A stretch of 19,108 bases of DNA from Rhodospirillaceae bacterium (GTDB lineage: Bacteria > Pseudomonadota > Alphaproteobacteria > UBA8366 > GCA-2717185): positions 48,602 to 67,709 of the forward strand of contig PBDC01000008.1 of the NCBI GenBank assembly GCA_002717185.1, read 5' to 3'. The notes beneath the pieces are model-generated. The model saw nothing but the letters and a program-made list of their open reading frames with translations, did no database searches and had not been told where the DNA came from. Of the stretch, positions 9,522-18,946 are shown piece by piece (position 1 is the stretch's first letter; each line of letters opens with the position of its first letter). Made by a program: the position numbers and the translations under genes.

Positions 9522-11580
9522 CAGTGCCAGTCGCCCCGTCTGCATTGTTGACGAATTCGTGCGTGCACTTGGCCATTGTTTCGGAAGCACGGCTAATCGG
9601 GTCCGTCATATAGAAATTAGCGATCGGCAAACCAAACGGCGCTGCATCCATCGCACCGGCGTTACCAAAGTCGGCCCAAGGCGCTTCTTCCGGATCGTCA
9701 AGACGTACCCAGTGTGGACATGCCACCTGCAACTGTTTACGCAGAGCGGGTAGGCTGTCGAAGGGCAGCATCTTTCCGATCACACCCGACAACGCACGAA
9801 TAATTGTCCAATCCTCCCGCGCATCGCCTGGTGGGAATGAGGCGACTTGCCCCCGCTGCACTCGGCCTTCCGTATTCACGTATGTACCCGATTTTTCGGT
9901 ATAAGCGGCGCCAGGCAAAATTACATCTGCAACATGTGCACCGGCATCCCCGTGGTGTCCCTGATAGATGACAAAGGTTTTTTCCAGCTTCTTAGTATCA
10001 ACCTCGTCTGCACCCAGAAGATAAACAATTTCGACTGCGCCTGACTCAGCGCCATCAAGAATAGCCTTGGTACCGAGACCGCTTTCACCCGGCACAAAAC
10101 CAATATCAAGGCCACCCACCCGCGCAGCCGCCGTGTGAAGTACGTTGAACCCGTTCCATCCATCGCCCACCATGCCCGTGCTCTCGGCAACCTGCCGCGC
10201 AGCCGCAAGGACTGCTGCACCGTCGTCGCGGGTCAGCGCACCCATACCTAGTATCAGCATCGGCCGTTCGGCGTCTTTTAGAATTGACGCGAAAGCATGG
10301 CTACCGTCGGCAATCTGCTGCAGCGTCTCCGCACCCGCACCGAGATACTCTGCGTCATAGGTCAAGTCGTGTGCTGGGCCAACTATGCCCGCCTTAAAGC
10401 CGCCCTGCAGCCATCGTTTACGAATTCGGGAATTGACTAATGGTGCTTCCCAACGAGGGTTAGACCCGATAATCAGGCAAGCATCAGCCCCTTCAATGCC
10501 AACTATGCCGCTGTTGAACAAATAAGAGGCCCGCACTGACGAGTCCAGCGCCGCCCCATCCTGCCGGCAATCCAAATTGGAACTACCGAGCTCCTCCATC
10601 AACGATTTCAAAGCAAACATCGATTCCGCGTCGCACTGATCGCCGGCTAAGGCCGCGATTTTGGCGCTATCCACCCCTTTCAGACGTTCGGCAATCACGT
10701 CGAAGGCCGTATCCCAATCCGACGCCTGCAACTTGCCCTCCGTATTACGTACATAGGGACGGTCAAGCCGCTGGCGGCGCAGTCCATCGCAGGCAAACCG
10801 AGTTTTGTCGGAGATCCATTCTTCATTCACTTCTTCGTTAAGACGCGGCAAGACCCGCAGTACCTCATTGCCGCGCGCATCCACCCTAATATTGCTGCCG
10901 ACTGCATCCATCACGTCGATGGTCTCGGTCTTGCGCAATTCCCATGGACGCGCAACGAATGAATAAGGCTTCGAGGTCAGCGCACCAACCGGGCAAAGAT
11001 CTATCACATTGCCCGACAGTTCAGACGACACCGCTTTGCCCAAGGTCGTGATCTCTGCACTCTCGCCGCGATTAATCATGCCCATATCCGTGACACCGCC
11101 GACTTCGGTCGAAAAGCGGACGCAGCGCGTGCAATGGATGCAGCGGGTCATGATCGTGTTGATAAGCGGACCCATATATTTGTCGTCAACAGCGCGCTTG
11201 TTCTCCTCGAAACGACTGCCGTCATGGCCGAACGCCATCGCCTGATCCTGCAAGTCGCACTCCCCGCCCTGATCACAGATCGGACAATCTAGGGGATGAT
11301 TGATCAGCAGAAACTCCATGACACCATGACGCGCCTTACGCACCATTTCGGAGTCAGTAAAGACTTCCATCCCTTCGCCCACCGGCAAGGCGCAGGAAGC
11401 CGCTGGTTTTGGCGGTCCCGGTTTCACCTCCACAAGACACATGCGGCAATTACCGGCAATCGACAGACGTTCATGATAGCAAAAACGCGGGATCTCAGTA
11501 CCAGCCATTTCACAAGCCTGCAGGACGCTCAAACCGTCCGGAACCTCCAATTCGACGCCGTCGACCTTAATGTTCGGCAT
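9514..11580 (-). CDS. nuoG: NADH-quinone oxidoreductase subunit G
   Basis: NuoG (75-kDa/NDUFS1 homologue) is the largest subunit of the peripheral arm and relays electrons from NuoF towards NuoI. The N-terminal 2Fe-2S (N1b) ligands are Cys34, Cys45, Cys48 and Cys63. The His-ligated 4Fe-4S (N5) ligands are His95, Cys99, Cys102 and Cys108, and N4 is bound by Cys147, Cys150, Cys153 and Cys196. A degenerate molybdopterin-oxidoreductase-like domain follows. I see no cysteine set for the extra N7 cluster found in Escherichia coli and Thermus. At 688 residues it is the shorter, mitochondrial-like form. The ATG at 11580 follows AGGAG and lies nine bases after nuoF. Confidence 0.97.
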   Translation of the reverse strand: MPNIKVDGVELEVPDGLSVLQACEMAGTEIPRFCYHERLSIAGNCRMCLVEVKPGPPKPAASCALPVGEGMEVFTDSEMVRKARHGVMEFLLINHPLDCPICDQGGECDLQDQAMAFGHDGSRFEENKRAVDDKYMGPLINTIMTRCIHCTRCVRFSTEVGGVTDMGMINRGESAEITTLGKAVSSELSGNVIDLCPVGALTSKPYSFVARPWELRKTETIDVMDAVGSNIRVDARGNEVLRVLPRLNEEVNEEWISDKTRFACDGLRRQRLDRPYVRNTEGKLQASDWDTAFDVIAERLKGVDSAKIAALAGDQCDAESMFALKSLMEELGSSNLDCRQDGAALDSSVRASYLFNSGIVGIEGADACLIIGSNPRWEAPLVNSRIRKRWLQGGFKAGIVGPAHDLTYDAEYLGAGAETLQQIADGSHAFASILKDAERPMLILGMGALTRDDGAAVLAAARQVAESTGMVGDGWNGFNVLHTAAARVGGLDIGFVPGESGLGTKAILDGAESGAVEIVYLLGADEVDTKKLEKTFVIYQGHHGDAGAHVADVILPGAAYTEKSGTYVNTEGRVQRGQVASFPPGDAREDWTIIRALSGVIGKMLPFDSLPALRKQLQVACPHWVRLDDPEEAPWADFGNAGAMDAAPFGLPIANFYMTDPISRASETMAKCTHEFVNNADGATGTDG

Positions 11581-11589
11581 GCCCCGCTC

Positions 11590-12879
11590 CTACTCCGCCG
11601 CCACGGCGACAGTCTTTCGGCCGACGATGCGGCTTTCAATTTCGTCGCGAAAATGGCGGATTAACCCTTGCACCGGCCACGCCGCGCCGTCACCTAGTGC
11701 ACAAATGGTATGGCCTTCAATCTGATGCGAAACTTCTAGCAGCATGTCGATCTCTTCGATCTCAGCCTGCCCTTTCGCCATGCGCTCCAATACGCGCCAC
11801 ATCCAACCGGTGCCTTCGCGGCAGGGTGTACATTGGCCGCAACTTTCGTGCTTGTAAAAATAGGCTAGTCGCGCGATCGCCTTGATAATGTCTGTGGACT
11901 TATCCATGACGATGACGCCCGCGGTTCCAAGGCCAGACTTGTGCTCGCGTAGCGCGTCGAAATCCATCAGCACATCGTCGCAGATCGATCTCGGCAGCAT
12001 CGGTGTCGAACTGCCGCCAGGTATCACTGCCAGCAAATTATCCCACCCGCCACGCACACCACCCGCGTGTTTCTCAACAAGTTCTTTAAGCGGAATTGAC
12101 ATCGCCTCTTCAACGTTACACGGCTTCTCGACGTGACCCGATATGCAGAAGACTTTTGTGCCGACATTATTCTCACGGCCAAAGCTGCTAAACCAATCAG
12201 CGCCGCGGCGCAGTATCGTCGGTGCTACAGCGATGGTCTCAACATTATTTACGGTGCTGGGGCAGCCATACAAACCCGACATTGCCGGGAATGGCGGCTT
12301 CAGACGAGGTTGCCCTTTCTTACCCTCCAGGCTCTCCAGCAGCGCGGTCTCCTCGCCGCAGATGTAGGCGCCTGCGCCGCGATGAACGTATACATTGAAT
12401 TCCCAACCGGTACCGCAAGCGTCTGGACCAAGCAATCCGGCCTTATAGGCTTCGTCGACTGCGCGTTCGAGCGCCACAGCCTCGTTGTAAAACTCTCCCC
12501 TAACGTAAACATAGGCGGCATGCGCACCCATTCCGAAGCCAGCAACGAAGCAGCCTTCGACCAGCTTGTGCGGATCGTGTCGTAGGATATCACGATCCTT
12601 GCAGGTACCAGGCTCGCTCTCATCTGCATTAACTACCAGATAGTGCGGTCGCCCCTCGACTTCCTCTTTAGGCATGAAAGACCATTTCAGGCCGGTCGGG
12701 AACCCTGCCCCACCGCGGCCACGCAAACCCGAGGATTTCATCTCCTCAACGATCCACTCACGGCCTTTCTCGATAATCGCCTTGGTGTTGTCCCAGTCGC
12801 CCCGCGCGCGCGCGCCCGCCAGTCCGGGATCGTTCAGCCCGTAGAGGTTCGTAAAAATTCGATCCTTGTCCTGCAGCAT
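11590..12879 (-). CDS. nuoF: NADH-quinone oxidoreductase subunit F
   Basis: NuoF (51-kDa/NDUFV1 homologue) binds NADH and FMN and holds 4Fe-4S cluster N3; it is where NADH is oxidised in the cytoplasm. The 429 residues include the glycine-rich nucleotide-binding loop [15 protein letters not shown] (52-66), the segment [20 protein letters not shown] (168-187), and the N3 ligands Cys347, Cys350 and Cys353 in [12 protein letters not shown], with Cys393 in HTICALGDG. The start ATG shares a base with the nuoE stop (TGATG), so translation is probably coupled and equal amounts of the two partners are expected. The length agrees with the alphaproteobacterial family. Confidence 0.97.
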   Translation of the reverse strand: MLQDKDRIFTNLYGLNDPGLAGARARGDWDNTKAIIEKGREWIVEEMKSSGLRGRGGAGFPTGLKWSFMPKEEVEGRPHYLVVNADESEPGTCKDRDILRHDPHKLVEGCFVAGFGMGAHAAYVYVRGEFYNEAVALERAVDEAYKAGLLGPDACGTGWEFNVYVHRGAGAYICGEETALLESLEGKKGQPRLKPPFPAMSGLYGCPSTVNNVETIAVAPTILRRGADWFSSFGRENNVGTKVFCISGHVEKPCNVEEAMSIPLKELVEKHAGGVRGGWDNLLAVIPGGSSTPMLPRSICDDVLMDFDALREHKSGLGTAGVIVMDKSTDIIKAIARLAYFYKHESCGQCTPCREGTGWMWRVLERMAKGQAEIEEIDMLLEVSHQIEGHTICALGDGAAWPVQGLIRHFRDEIESRIVGRKTVAVAAE

Positions 12880-13469
12880 CAGTCAACCTCTGCGAAGTCG
12901 AGATCTTTAAGCGTCTGCGGTCCACCAACCGGTGCCGATTTCTGGCGATCAATCTGCGGTCCATGCGGTGGTATCTCACCCGCTTTCAAAGCATCGAGAA
13001 CAGCGATTAGATGAGGACCTGTGAGATCCTCGTACATGTCGTCATTGATCTGCACAATCGGGGCATTAACACAGGCGCCGAGGCATTCCACCTCTCGCAT
13101 GGTGAAAAGCCCGTCCTCGGTGGTTTGGCCATAATCGATGCCAAGATGTTTTCGTGCAACTTCAACGACTTCGTCGGAATTACGCAACCAGCACGGCGTC
13201 GTCGTACAAAATTGCAGTAGATATTTCCCAACCGGCTTCGTATTGATCATGGTGTAGAAGCTAGCCACCTCGACCACTCGGATGCGCGCCATCCCCAGTA
13301 ATTCAGCTACGACATCAATAACCGCGTCTGAGGCGTGGTTTTGATTTTGACGTTGTGCCAGGTCAAGCAGCGGCAACACCGCGCTCGCCTGCCGCCCCTC
13401 CGGATATTTGTCGATATATTTCTGCGCAATTGCCATGTTTTCCGGCGTGAATTCGAACTTATCGCTCAT
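12879..13469 (-). CDS. nuoE: NADH-quinone oxidoreductase subunit E
   Basis: NuoE (24-kDa/NDUFV2 homologue) is the thioredoxin-fold subunit that carries 2Fe-2S cluster N1a beside the FMN site of NuoF. The 196-residue protein has the four expected ligands: Cys88 and Cys93 (CTTTPC), and Cys129 and Cys133 (CLGAC). A helical N-terminal domain precedes them. A C-terminal tail of about 35 residues, rich in Pro, Gly and Lys, extends beyond the cluster domain. Similar tails are common in alphaproteobacterial NuoE. The start overlaps the nuoD stop by four bases (ATGA), and the stop overlaps the nuoF start by one base. Confidence 0.97.
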   Translation of the reverse strand: MSDKFEFTPENMAIAQKYIDKYPEGRQASAVLPLLDLAQRQNQNHASDAVIDVVAELLGMARIRVVEVASFYTMINTKPVGKYLLQFCTTTPCWLRNSDEVVEVARKHLGIDYGQTTEDGLFTMREVECLGACVNAPIVQINDDMYEDLTGPHLIAVLDALKAGEIPPHGPQIDRQKSAPVGGPQTLKDLDFAEVD

Positions 13470-14647
13470 CGGTCTATCTCCCCGAACACGACGTCCATAG
13501 CACCAAGTATTGCCACTGAATCCGCCAACATGTGTCCTCTACACAGATAGTCCATCGCCTGCAGGTGAGCGAACCCCGGCGCCCTAATCTTGCAGCGGTA
13601 AGGCTTGTTGGTGCCGTCTGAAACAAGGTAGACGCCGAACTCGCCCTTTGGTGCCTCAACCGCGGTGTAGGTCTCCCCCGGCGGCACGTGAAAACCTTCA
13701 GTATAAAGTTTGAAATGGTGGATCAGTGCTTCCATCGAGCGCTTCATCTCGCCGCGCGCCGGGGGACCGACCTTACCGTCCTCAGTCATCACCGGCCCAT
13801 CCGGCATATTCTCAATGCATTGACGGATGATCCGAACGCTCTGCCGCATTTCTTCGACACGGACTAGATAACGATCGTAGCAGTCTCCGTTCTTGCCAAT
13901 CGGTATATCAAAGTCCATCTCGTCATAGACATCGTAGGGCTGGGCCTTACGAAGATCCCACGCCACACCGGAAGCACGAAGCATCGGTCCAGAGAAACCC
14001 CACGCCATCGCCTCCTCCTCGGAAACGACGCCAATATCAACGGTACGCTGTTTAAAGATGCGGTTTTCGTTGAGCAGTGTCTCCATATCTTCAAGAAACT
14101 TTGGGAACCCATCAGCCCAGGCTAGGATATCGTCGCCCATGCCCGCTGGTATATCCTGATGCACTCCACCAACGCGGAAATACGCCGCGTGAAGGCGCGC
14201 ACCGCAGGCGCTCTCATAGAACTCCATCAGCTTCTCGCGTTCCTCGAACGCCCAAAGCATCGGCGTCATCGCACCAACATCCATCGCCAATGCCGGGGCA
14301 TTTAACAGATGGTTGAGCATGCGCGAAATTTCCGCGAACAGAACTCGAACATACTGCCCGCGCCGCGGCGGGGTTATGCCAAGCAATTTTTCGACCCCCA
14401 ACACGAAAGCGTGCTCTTGACACATCGGTGCAACGTAGTCGAGCCGATCAAAATACGGCATCGCCTGGAGATAGGTCTTGTACTCAATCAGTTTCTCAGT
14501 ACCACGATGCAACAAACCGATATGCGGATCAATTCTTTCGACGATCTCGCCATCCATTTCCATGACCATGCGCAAAACACCATGAGCCGCCGGATGCTGC
14601 GGGCCGAAGTTCAGCGTGAGGTTCTTAATTTCCGCTTCCGCTGCCAT
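13466..14647 (-). CDS. nuoD: NADH-quinone oxidoreductase subunit D
   Basis: NuoD (49-kDa/NDUFS2 homologue, related to NiFe-hydrogenase large subunits) forms the quinone-reduction site with NuoB. The 393-residue protein has [13 protein letters not shown] with His22, and RLDYVAPM with Tyr71. These correspond to the His and Tyr that bind the quinone head group in Thermus Nqo4. The C-terminus ends in the conserved FGEIDR. No hydrogenase nickel cysteines are present, as expected. It is not fused to NuoC, unlike in enterobacteria. The start lies five bases after the nuoC stop. Confidence 0.97.
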   Translation of the reverse strand: MAAEAEIKNLTLNFGPQHPAAHGVLRMVMEMDGEIVERIDPHIGLLHRGTEKLIEYKTYLQAMPYFDRLDYVAPMCQEHAFVLGVEKLLGITPPRRGQYVRVLFAEISRMLNHLLNAPALAMDVGAMTPMLWAFEEREKLMEFYESACGARLHAAYFRVGGVHQDIPAGMGDDILAWADGFPKFLEDMETLLNENRIFKQRTVDIGVVSEEEAMAWGFSGPMLRASGVAWDLRKAQPYDVYDEMDFDIPIGKNGDCYDRYLVRVEEMRQSVRIIRQCIENMPDGPVMTEDGKVGPPARGEMKRSMEALIHHFKLYTEGFHVPPGETYTAVEAPKGEFGVYLVSDGTNKPYRCKIRAPGFAHLQAMDYLCRGHMLADSVAILGAMDVVFGEIDR

Positions 14648-14652
14648 CAGTC

Positions 14653-15270
14653 CTATTCCACCTCCGCTTTCTCATCGCCCGGCAATTCGCCCGACATACC
14701 CTCCCAGGGGCTGATGAAATCGAAGGAGCGGAATGCCTGGGTTAGTTTCACGGGCTCGTAGACAACCCGCTTCTGCTCGTCGTCGTAGCGCACCTCGACA
14801 TAGCCGGTAAGGGGGAAATCCTTGCGCAGCGGATGGCCTTCAAAACCATAATCAGTAAGCAGGCGCCGCAAATCCGGGTGCTCAGAAAAGAACACCCCGA
14901 ACATGTCCCAACATTCCCGTTCGAACCAAGCCGCAGTCGGAAACACACCTGATACCGAGGGTACTGGTATGTCCTCCTTGGTACGAACCTTTATACGAAT
15001 CCGCTGATTGTGCTTATAGCTGAGCAAATTGTAATTCACTTCGAAGCGCTCTTCCCGCTCAGGAAAATCGACGCCACAGATATCCATTAGGCTCTTGAAT
15101 TGGCAGCTGGCATCGTCTCGCAGGAACTTCATAAAACGGACAACATCGTTTCCCGTCGTTTCAACGTTTAATTCACCATTGCGAATGTGATGATCCAGCA
15201 CCGCAGTGCCGAGTTTTGCGATAACATGCGCTCCCAATTCTTTGAGCGCGCCTTGGCTGGCGTCGTCCAT
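14653..15270 (-). CDS. nuoC: NADH-quinone oxidoreductase subunit C
   Basis: NuoC (30-kDa/NDUFS3 homologue) is a structural subunit of the connecting module and contacts NuoD. The 205 residues contain the family signature around [12 protein letters not shown], followed by [24 protein letters not shown] and the [15 protein letters not shown] strand. It holds no cofactor. The C-terminal tail is acidic (GDEKAEVE). The gene stands alone, which supports an alphaproteobacterial source, since nuoCD is fused in many gammaproteobacteria. Spacing is 14 nt from nuoB and five from nuoD. Confidence 0.97.
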   Translation of the reverse strand: MDDASQGALKELGAHVIAKLGTAVLDHHIRNGELNVETTGNDVVRFMKFLRDDASCQFKSLMDICGVDFPEREERFEVNYNLLSYKHNQRIRIKVRTKEDIPVPSVSGVFPTAAWFERECWDMFGVFFSEHPDLRRLLTDYGFEGHPLRKDFPLTGYVEVRYDDEQKRVVYEPVKLTQAFRSFDFISPWEGMSGELPGDEKAEVE

Positions 15271-15284
15271 GAGCCGTTCCGTTC

Positions 15285-15815
15285 CTAACGCGCAATCGTA
15301 CCGGTGCGTCTAATTTTCTTCTGCAGTTGCAGAAATCCGTATACCAGCGCTTCCGCAGTCGGAGGACAACCCGGAACGTAAATATCTACTGGAACAACCC
15401 GGTCGCAACCGCGGACGACGGCATACGAATAGTGGTAGTAGCCGCCACCGTTGGCACACGAGCCCATCGATATGACCCAGCGCGGCTCCGCCATCTGGTC
15501 ATAGACCTTGCGCAATGCCGGCGCCATTTTGTTGGTCAGCGTGCCAGCAACGATCATCACGTCCGATTGCCGGGGACTGCCGCGGGGAACCACACCAAAC
15601 CGATCCAGATCGTAGCGTGGCATATAGGCGTGGATCATCTCCACCGCACAACAAGCGAGACCAAAGGTCATTGGCCATAATGACCCGGTTCGGGCCCAGT
15701 TCACCAGCTTGTCGGCATTCGCGACGATGAAACCTTTATCCGCTAAGGTATCGTTGACCAGTCGCATCGCGCCTTCATGGTCTCCTTCCCTGAGCGCGGG
15801 GCTGTCTATTCCCAT
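15285..15815 (-). CDS. nuoB: NADH-quinone oxidoreductase subunit B
   Basis: NuoB (PSST/NDUFS7 homologue) carries 4Fe-4S cluster N2, the direct electron donor to quinone. The 176-residue protein shows the unusual tandem cysteines Cys55-Cys56 in [10 protein letters not shown], with Cys120 in [10 protein letters not shown] and Cys150 in [10 protein letters not shown] completing the cluster. The start ATG lies within the end of nuoA, with a ten-base overlap, so its translation probably depends on ribosomes finishing nuoA. Length and motifs are fully typical. Confidence 0.97.
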   Translation of the reverse strand: MGIDSPALREGDHEGAMRLVNDTLADKGFIVANADKLVNWARTGSLWPMTFGLACCAVEMIHAYMPRYDLDRFGVVPRGSPRQSDVMIVAGTLTNKMAPALRKVYDQMAEPRWVISMGSCANGGGYYHYSYAVVRGCDRVVPVDIYVPGCPPTAEALVYGFLQLQKKIRRTGTIAR

Positions 15816-16171
15816 TCAAGCGCTCCCTTCCGCCATTCATAGATAAAACCAATTGTCAGGATGCCAAGGAAGACCACCATCGACCAGAAACCAAAGAGCC
15901 CAATATTGCCGAGTGAAATCGCCCAAGGGAACAGGAAGGCGACTTCCAGATCAAAAATGATGAAAAGAATCGCCACCAGATAAAATCGCACATCGAACCG
16001 GCTGCGCGCGTCATCAAAAGCTTCAAATCCGCATTCGTAAGCAGAAAGCTTTTCCGAATCGGGCTTCTGTTTCGCAAGAATACCACTCGCCACAAGCATC
16101 GCAACGGAAATGCCGATGGCTATAGCGAGGAAGATCAGCACTGGGAGATATTCCCGCAATAAGCCATCCAT
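15806..16171 (-). CDS. nuoA: NADH-quinone oxidoreductase subunit A
   Basis: NuoA (ND3 homologue) is a three-span membrane subunit at the junction of the two arms. Spans lie at roughly 9-33, 63-84 and 91-112. The conserved loop with Cys47 (YECGFEAF) and the acidic second helix ([12 protein letters not shown]) are present. The protein has 121 residues from the ATG at 16171. A TTG one codon earlier (16174) is possible, but AGGAG at 16184-16180 lies eight bases from the ATG and five from the TTG, which favours the ATG. It is the first gene of the operon, and nuoB overlaps its end by ten bases. Confidence 0.96.
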   Translation of the reverse strand: MDGLLREYLPVLIFLAIAIGISVAMLVASGILAKQKPDSEKLSAYECGFEAFDDARSRFDVRFYLVAILFIIFDLEVAFLFPWAISLGNIGLFGFWSMVVFLGILTIGFIYEWRKGALEWE

Positions 16172-16186
16172 CAACTCAACTCCTCA

Positions 16187-16202
16187 GACCGCCTGCGCGG
16201 TC
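16187..16202 (-). promoter_or_regulatory. Leader hairpin abutting the nuoA ribosome-binding site
   Basis: On the transcribed strand GACCGC-GCAG-GCGGTC forms a perfect six-pair stem with a four-base loop. It ends two bases before AGGAG of nuoA. It has no T-run, so it is not an intrinsic terminator. It may affect initiation at nuoA or protect the 5' end of the message. The structure is read directly; the function is inferred. Confidence 0.45.
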
Positions 16203-16288
16203 CCCACCCATAGCTTTGTTACCGGACTATGACTTAGTCCTACCGACCGAATTATGCTGCGGCGCGGGGCCGTACGCTCGGTGGCTGC

Positions 16289-16316
16289 AATATAAGGTTA
16301 ATTGCCTTTGAAGCAA
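16289..16316 (-). promoter_or_regulatory. Candidate sigma70-type promoter for the nuo operon
   Basis: On the minus strand TTGCTT (16316-16311) and TATATT (16294-16289) are separated by 16 bases. They match four and five positions of the -35 and -10 consensus. Transcription would start near 16282 and give a leader of about 110 nt before nuoA. This is the best match I noticed in the 386-nt gap; it was found by eye only. Confidence 0.4.
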
Positions 16317-16557
16317 AGACTGAACGGAACAAAACAACGCCCCGCTAGAGTAATGCAATTTCAAGGTGTTAATATGCCCTGAAAGCATAAACAGTCGTTT
16401 AGGGGATCGCAGGAAAGCAGATTGATCGTCGCCGGCAGAGTGATCCCGGTGTTATGTCCGTGGTTTTGATATCCGATGGAATCCCGCCGAGGGCGACCGA
16501 GACTATTCACCCGCAGACCGGATCAAGACGGACAAACGACCCCAATCAAGTTCTGAC

Positions 16558-17343
16558 CTAGGTCAGGGTTAATGTGACTTCGCCTAGCGGGCCGAAATCC
16601 GCGCGGAAAGTTTGTCCCTGCTGCGGTTGAAACATCCCAGTCAACGTCCCCGTGCTTACCATTTGGCCAGATTTCAGGCCAATCCCGGCACGCGACAGTT
16701 CGTTGGCGAGCCAAGTAAGGGGCACAAGGGGATGCTCCAACGCGGCTGCAGCCGTTCCCGAACGCCAATACTTGCCACCTCTGTATAACACGACCTCTTG
16801 ACCGGAAATGTCCCGTTCCGCCCAATCCTCGATCGCCGGACCATATATGAGAGTCGAACCACCTGATCCATCGGCCAAAATACCGGGCAACGGTGGGAAA
16901 TTGTTGTCATGCACAAAGCGACATTCCGCGAGTTCAATCCCCGGATGCATCGACGCCACCATCTCAGTGACCTCTTTACGGGTATAGGGTTTTCTCCGCG
17001 GAGGTAAGTCGGTTCCTAGCCTAACCTGATACTCGACTTCCGGTATCGGACTGCACAACCCTGAGTGGCGGACAGCAAACGGCCCCTGCCTAACGTTCGG
17101 GGCATACACACGTCCATAGATCGGCGCATCAGTGCGCAGGACGCGACGCATTTCCGTGCTAGTCGCAGCGATTTTCCAGCCAGCAACCTCCCACCCGAGT
17201 ATCTCCTCCACCATCCCCGCGACACGGTAGGCAGTTTTGGTATCTGGCGGGATCAAACCGGGATCAAGACCGCTCTGTTGCCTGCCATCCCGCCGCAACT
17301 CAGCCAGGAGTTCAGCTAGTTCTCGCTGTTTCGCATTTTCCAT
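16558..17343 (-). CDS. 2-keto-4-pentenoate hydratase family protein (MhpD-like)
   Basis: The 261-residue protein belongs to the fumarylacetoacetase-fold hydratase/decarboxylase family. Members add water to 2-hydroxypenta-2,4-dienoates or decarboxylate 4-oxalocrotonate in meta-cleavage pathways, using a divalent metal. Expected metal ligands are Glu102 and Glu104 (EVEYQ) and Glu137 (GIELAE). The conserved lysine is Lys57 (GWKIAATS), and LADGSGGS plus ALEHPLVPLTWLANEL and a late STGTLTG are also present. No ring-cleavage dioxygenase, aldolase or dehydrogenase gene is nearby, so a classical aromatic pathway is not supported and the substrate is unknown. It lies 39 nt after the oxygenase gene on the same strand, so the two are probably cotranscribed. 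The ATG at 17343 lacks a strong ribosome-binding site. Hydratase versus decarboxylase cannot be decided by eye. Confidence 0.85.
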   Translation of the reverse strand: MENAKQRELAELLAELRRDGRQQSGLDPGLIPPDTKTAYRVAGMVEEILGWEVAGWKIAATSTEMRRVLRTDAPIYGRVYAPNVRQGPFAVRHSGLCSPIPEVEYQVRLGTDLPPRRKPYTRKEVTEMVASMHPGIELAECRFVHDNNFPPLPGILADGSGGSTLIYGPAIEDWAERDISGQEVVLYRGGKYWRSGTAAAALEHPLVPLTWLANELSRAGIGLKSGQMVSTGTLTGMFQPQQGQTFRADFGPLGEVTLTLT

Positions 17344-17382
17344 GCACCAATGCAGCGCGCGTCGGGCCGTAGCCTAATCTTC

Positions 17383-18651
17383 CTAAAAGAAGACGTAGGA
17401 TCGGACAACGACATTCTTCCGGCAAGGTGCATTGGTCGAAACAGTCGGGTCTATGCAGGCAGTGTGGAACGACCAGCGAGAAACCGAACCGTCCGTGATC
17501 GAATCGTAACATTTCAACATCGACACTTCGGTTGGTGCCTGCCTCGGGACCCAGTACCATTCATGGTTCTCCCGATAGGTAAAACGCGTGGTCTCGCCAA
17601 CGCGGTCGTCATAGATACGATAGTTGTTGATATAAGGTTGGTCCGCGAAAGACGGCCAAGCGCAGAGTACGAAGGGAAACTGCTCTACAGTCTCCATGGG
17701 CTTGGCAAGGTTGATTGACATAAAACGGCGCGACATCTTCGCATCGGCCTCAGCTTCCGTGTAGTTCTGCTTGCGGCCAAAATTACGCAGGTTTTTCGTA
17801 AGCAGTTCGCGGCAGCGCACACGTCCGCTGTTATCGTTTAGGTCGTTGTGAACCAGATTGGCGTAACGGGCATTCACGCCGGGGTTCTTCGCATCCTGAT
17901 CTTCGGTACGGTCGCCTTTGTAGTCCTTGTCGAAGACATCATGGTTATAGACCAGCGCGTCTGTCGCACCAGGGAAAAAGTCAAGGAGAAGTTTCTCTAT
18001 CTCCGGATAGAGCACACTCTCGACTTCGGCTGGGTCGTAAAAATTTTTGCACTCAGATTCCAGATGCGTCAGAGAGACGCCAAGCTTATCCATGCAGTCC
18101 GAACTGTTCGGCGACAGGCCCGGATAATATTCTTCCATGCGCCGCGCATCACGCATGACCTGAGGGAAGAACAGATTTCGCCGGCGCGTATCCTCTTCCT
18201 CCTTACGCAAAATCTCCGCTTCAGAGGCGCGTGCCGGATCAGTCCAAACCGCGTTGGAGGGAACAACGGAATAGGTGGGCCGCTCGTAGACTGTATAAGG
18301 CAAAGGTAAAGCAAGACCACCCTCAGGCGCCTCGATACCCTGCTCACGGATATGGTCCATGCAGTCTTCAAATTGACTGAAGCCAAGACCCCACTTCGTC
18401 TCGACCGGGCCCGAGGGGGCTTTGTCGATCATTTCAAGAACCCGCCGACCCTCACCTTCGGCAATTGTTGCAAAGGCATCCTCCAACGCAACCGAGGTTC
18501 CCGCATCGCCATCATTGTCGAAGGACATATAGGAAAGCCCACCATGAGCAGCAATGGGTGGAGGCTGTCCCTCCGTCAGTTGAAGGGTTGGCACATATAC
18601 CGAAGACGCGTTTTCCGCATCGTGATTTTCAATAACTTTGCCATCGTCCAT
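17383..18651 (-). CDS. CmcJ/NvfI-like putative Fe(II)/2-oxoglutarate oxygenase
   Basis: The C-terminal part resembles the CmcJ/NvfI (also AsaB/GA4-desaturase-like) group of putative non-haem iron oxygenases. Numbering from the ATG at 18651 (422 residues), the candidate iron ligands are His268 and Asp270 in LVHNDLND and His396 in FHTACIDP. Arg411 or Arg417 near the end (CRKNVVVRSYVF) is the likely 2-oxoglutarate anchor. Between them lie INLAKPME, a tyrosine- and tryptophan-rich strand (ENHEWYWVPRQAPTEV) and LKCYDS, as in the family. The first 180 or so residues are hydrophilic and unassigned, making this longer than usual members of about 250-300 residues. GGAGG seven bases before 18651 decides this start; a TTG at 18708 (with GGAG eight bases away) or an ATG at 18702 would add 17-19 residues. 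No signal peptide or membrane span is evident. The family call is from motifs, and the reaction is unknown. Confidence 0.72.
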   Translation of the reverse strand: MDDGKVIENHDAENASSVYVPTLQLTEGQPPPIAAHGGLSYMSFDNDGDAGTSVALEDAFATIAEGEGRRVLEMIDKAPSGPVETKWGLGFSQFEDCMDHIREQGIEAPEGGLALPLPYTVYERPTYSVVPSNAVWTDPARASEAEILRKEEEDTRRRNLFFPQVMRDARRMEEYYPGLSPNSSDCMDKLGVSLTHLESECKNFYDPAEVESVLYPEIEKLLLDFFPGATDALVYNHDVFDKDYKGDRTEDQDAKNPGVNARYANLVHNDLNDNSGRVRCRELLTKNLRNFGRKQNYTEAEADAKMSRRFMSINLAKPMETVEQFPFVLCAWPSFADQPYINNYRIYDDRVGETTRFTYRENHEWYWVPRQAPTEVSMLKCYDSITDGSVSRWSFHTACIDPTVSTNAPCRKNVVVRSYVFF

Positions 18652-18658
18652 GAGATGT

Positions 18659-18663
18659 CCTCC
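18659..18663 (-). promoter_or_regulatory. Shine-Dalgarno site deciding the oxygenase start
   Basis: GGAGG on the minus strand is seven bases upstream of the ATG at 18651. It is a better site than anything upstream of the ATG at 18702, and it competes with a weaker GGAG placed before a TTG at 18708. Confidence 0.65.
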
Positions 18664-18742
18664 GATTGCAGTCTCATTATGGTGCCACACCGCCCCAGTC
18701 ATTTCCAAGACTTAGGCTCCGACGTAAGCGTATCAGCGCAAC

Positions 18743-18748
18743 ATTATA
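18743..18748 (-). promoter_or_regulatory. Candidate -10 element upstream of the oxygenase gene
   Basis: A perfect TATAAT on the minus strand would start transcription near 18736, giving a leader of about 85 nt to the ATG at 18651. The -35 region is AT-rich and poor: TTATTT at 17-base spacing, or TTTACA at only 14. The promoter may therefore be weak or need an activator. Confidence 0.45.
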
Positions 18749-18857
18749 CCCCACTCAAAAGGTGTAAATAAATAGCCGCCACAGTCCCAAAAGGAAAATT
18801 TTGGATTACGCTTAAAAATTTTTTGAAGTTTAGACTAACACTGTACGCAATATACGG

Positions 18858-18907
<50 letters not shown>

Positions 18908-18946
18908 ATAAAAGTGAGGAATAGCCTCAATTTGTTGCCCCCTAAA

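Larger units (their letters stand above)
16172..16557. other. Intergenic region between hydratase gene and nuoA
   Basis: This 386-nt stretch has no gene-like ORF. It holds the end of the upstream transcription unit, the candidate nuo promoter, a small dyad TAAAC-N4-GTTTA at 16388-16401 about 70 nt upstream of that promoter, and the leader hairpin. I see no convincing rho-independent terminator after the hydratase gene, so some read-through into nuo is possible. Confidence 0.6.

Noticed and set aside
9522..9590. Longer NuoH starting at 9590
   Set aside because: The extra 23 residues are hydrophilic, overlap nuoG and have no family counterpart; MAEFWDIY at 9521 is the expected start.
12133..12585. 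Plus-strand ORF of 150 codons opposite nuoF
   Set aside because: It is fully contained in nuoF, whose motifs and length are normal, and shows no family features.
16441..16557. Rho-independent terminator after the hydratase gene
   Set aside because: Several weak GC pairings are possible but none is followed by a T-run on the minus strand.
18790..18840. AT-rich palindromic stretch as a terminator of the former tRNA gene
   Set aside because: The runs AAAATTTT and AAAAATTTTTT are self-complementary only through A/T tracts and give no stable GC stem.
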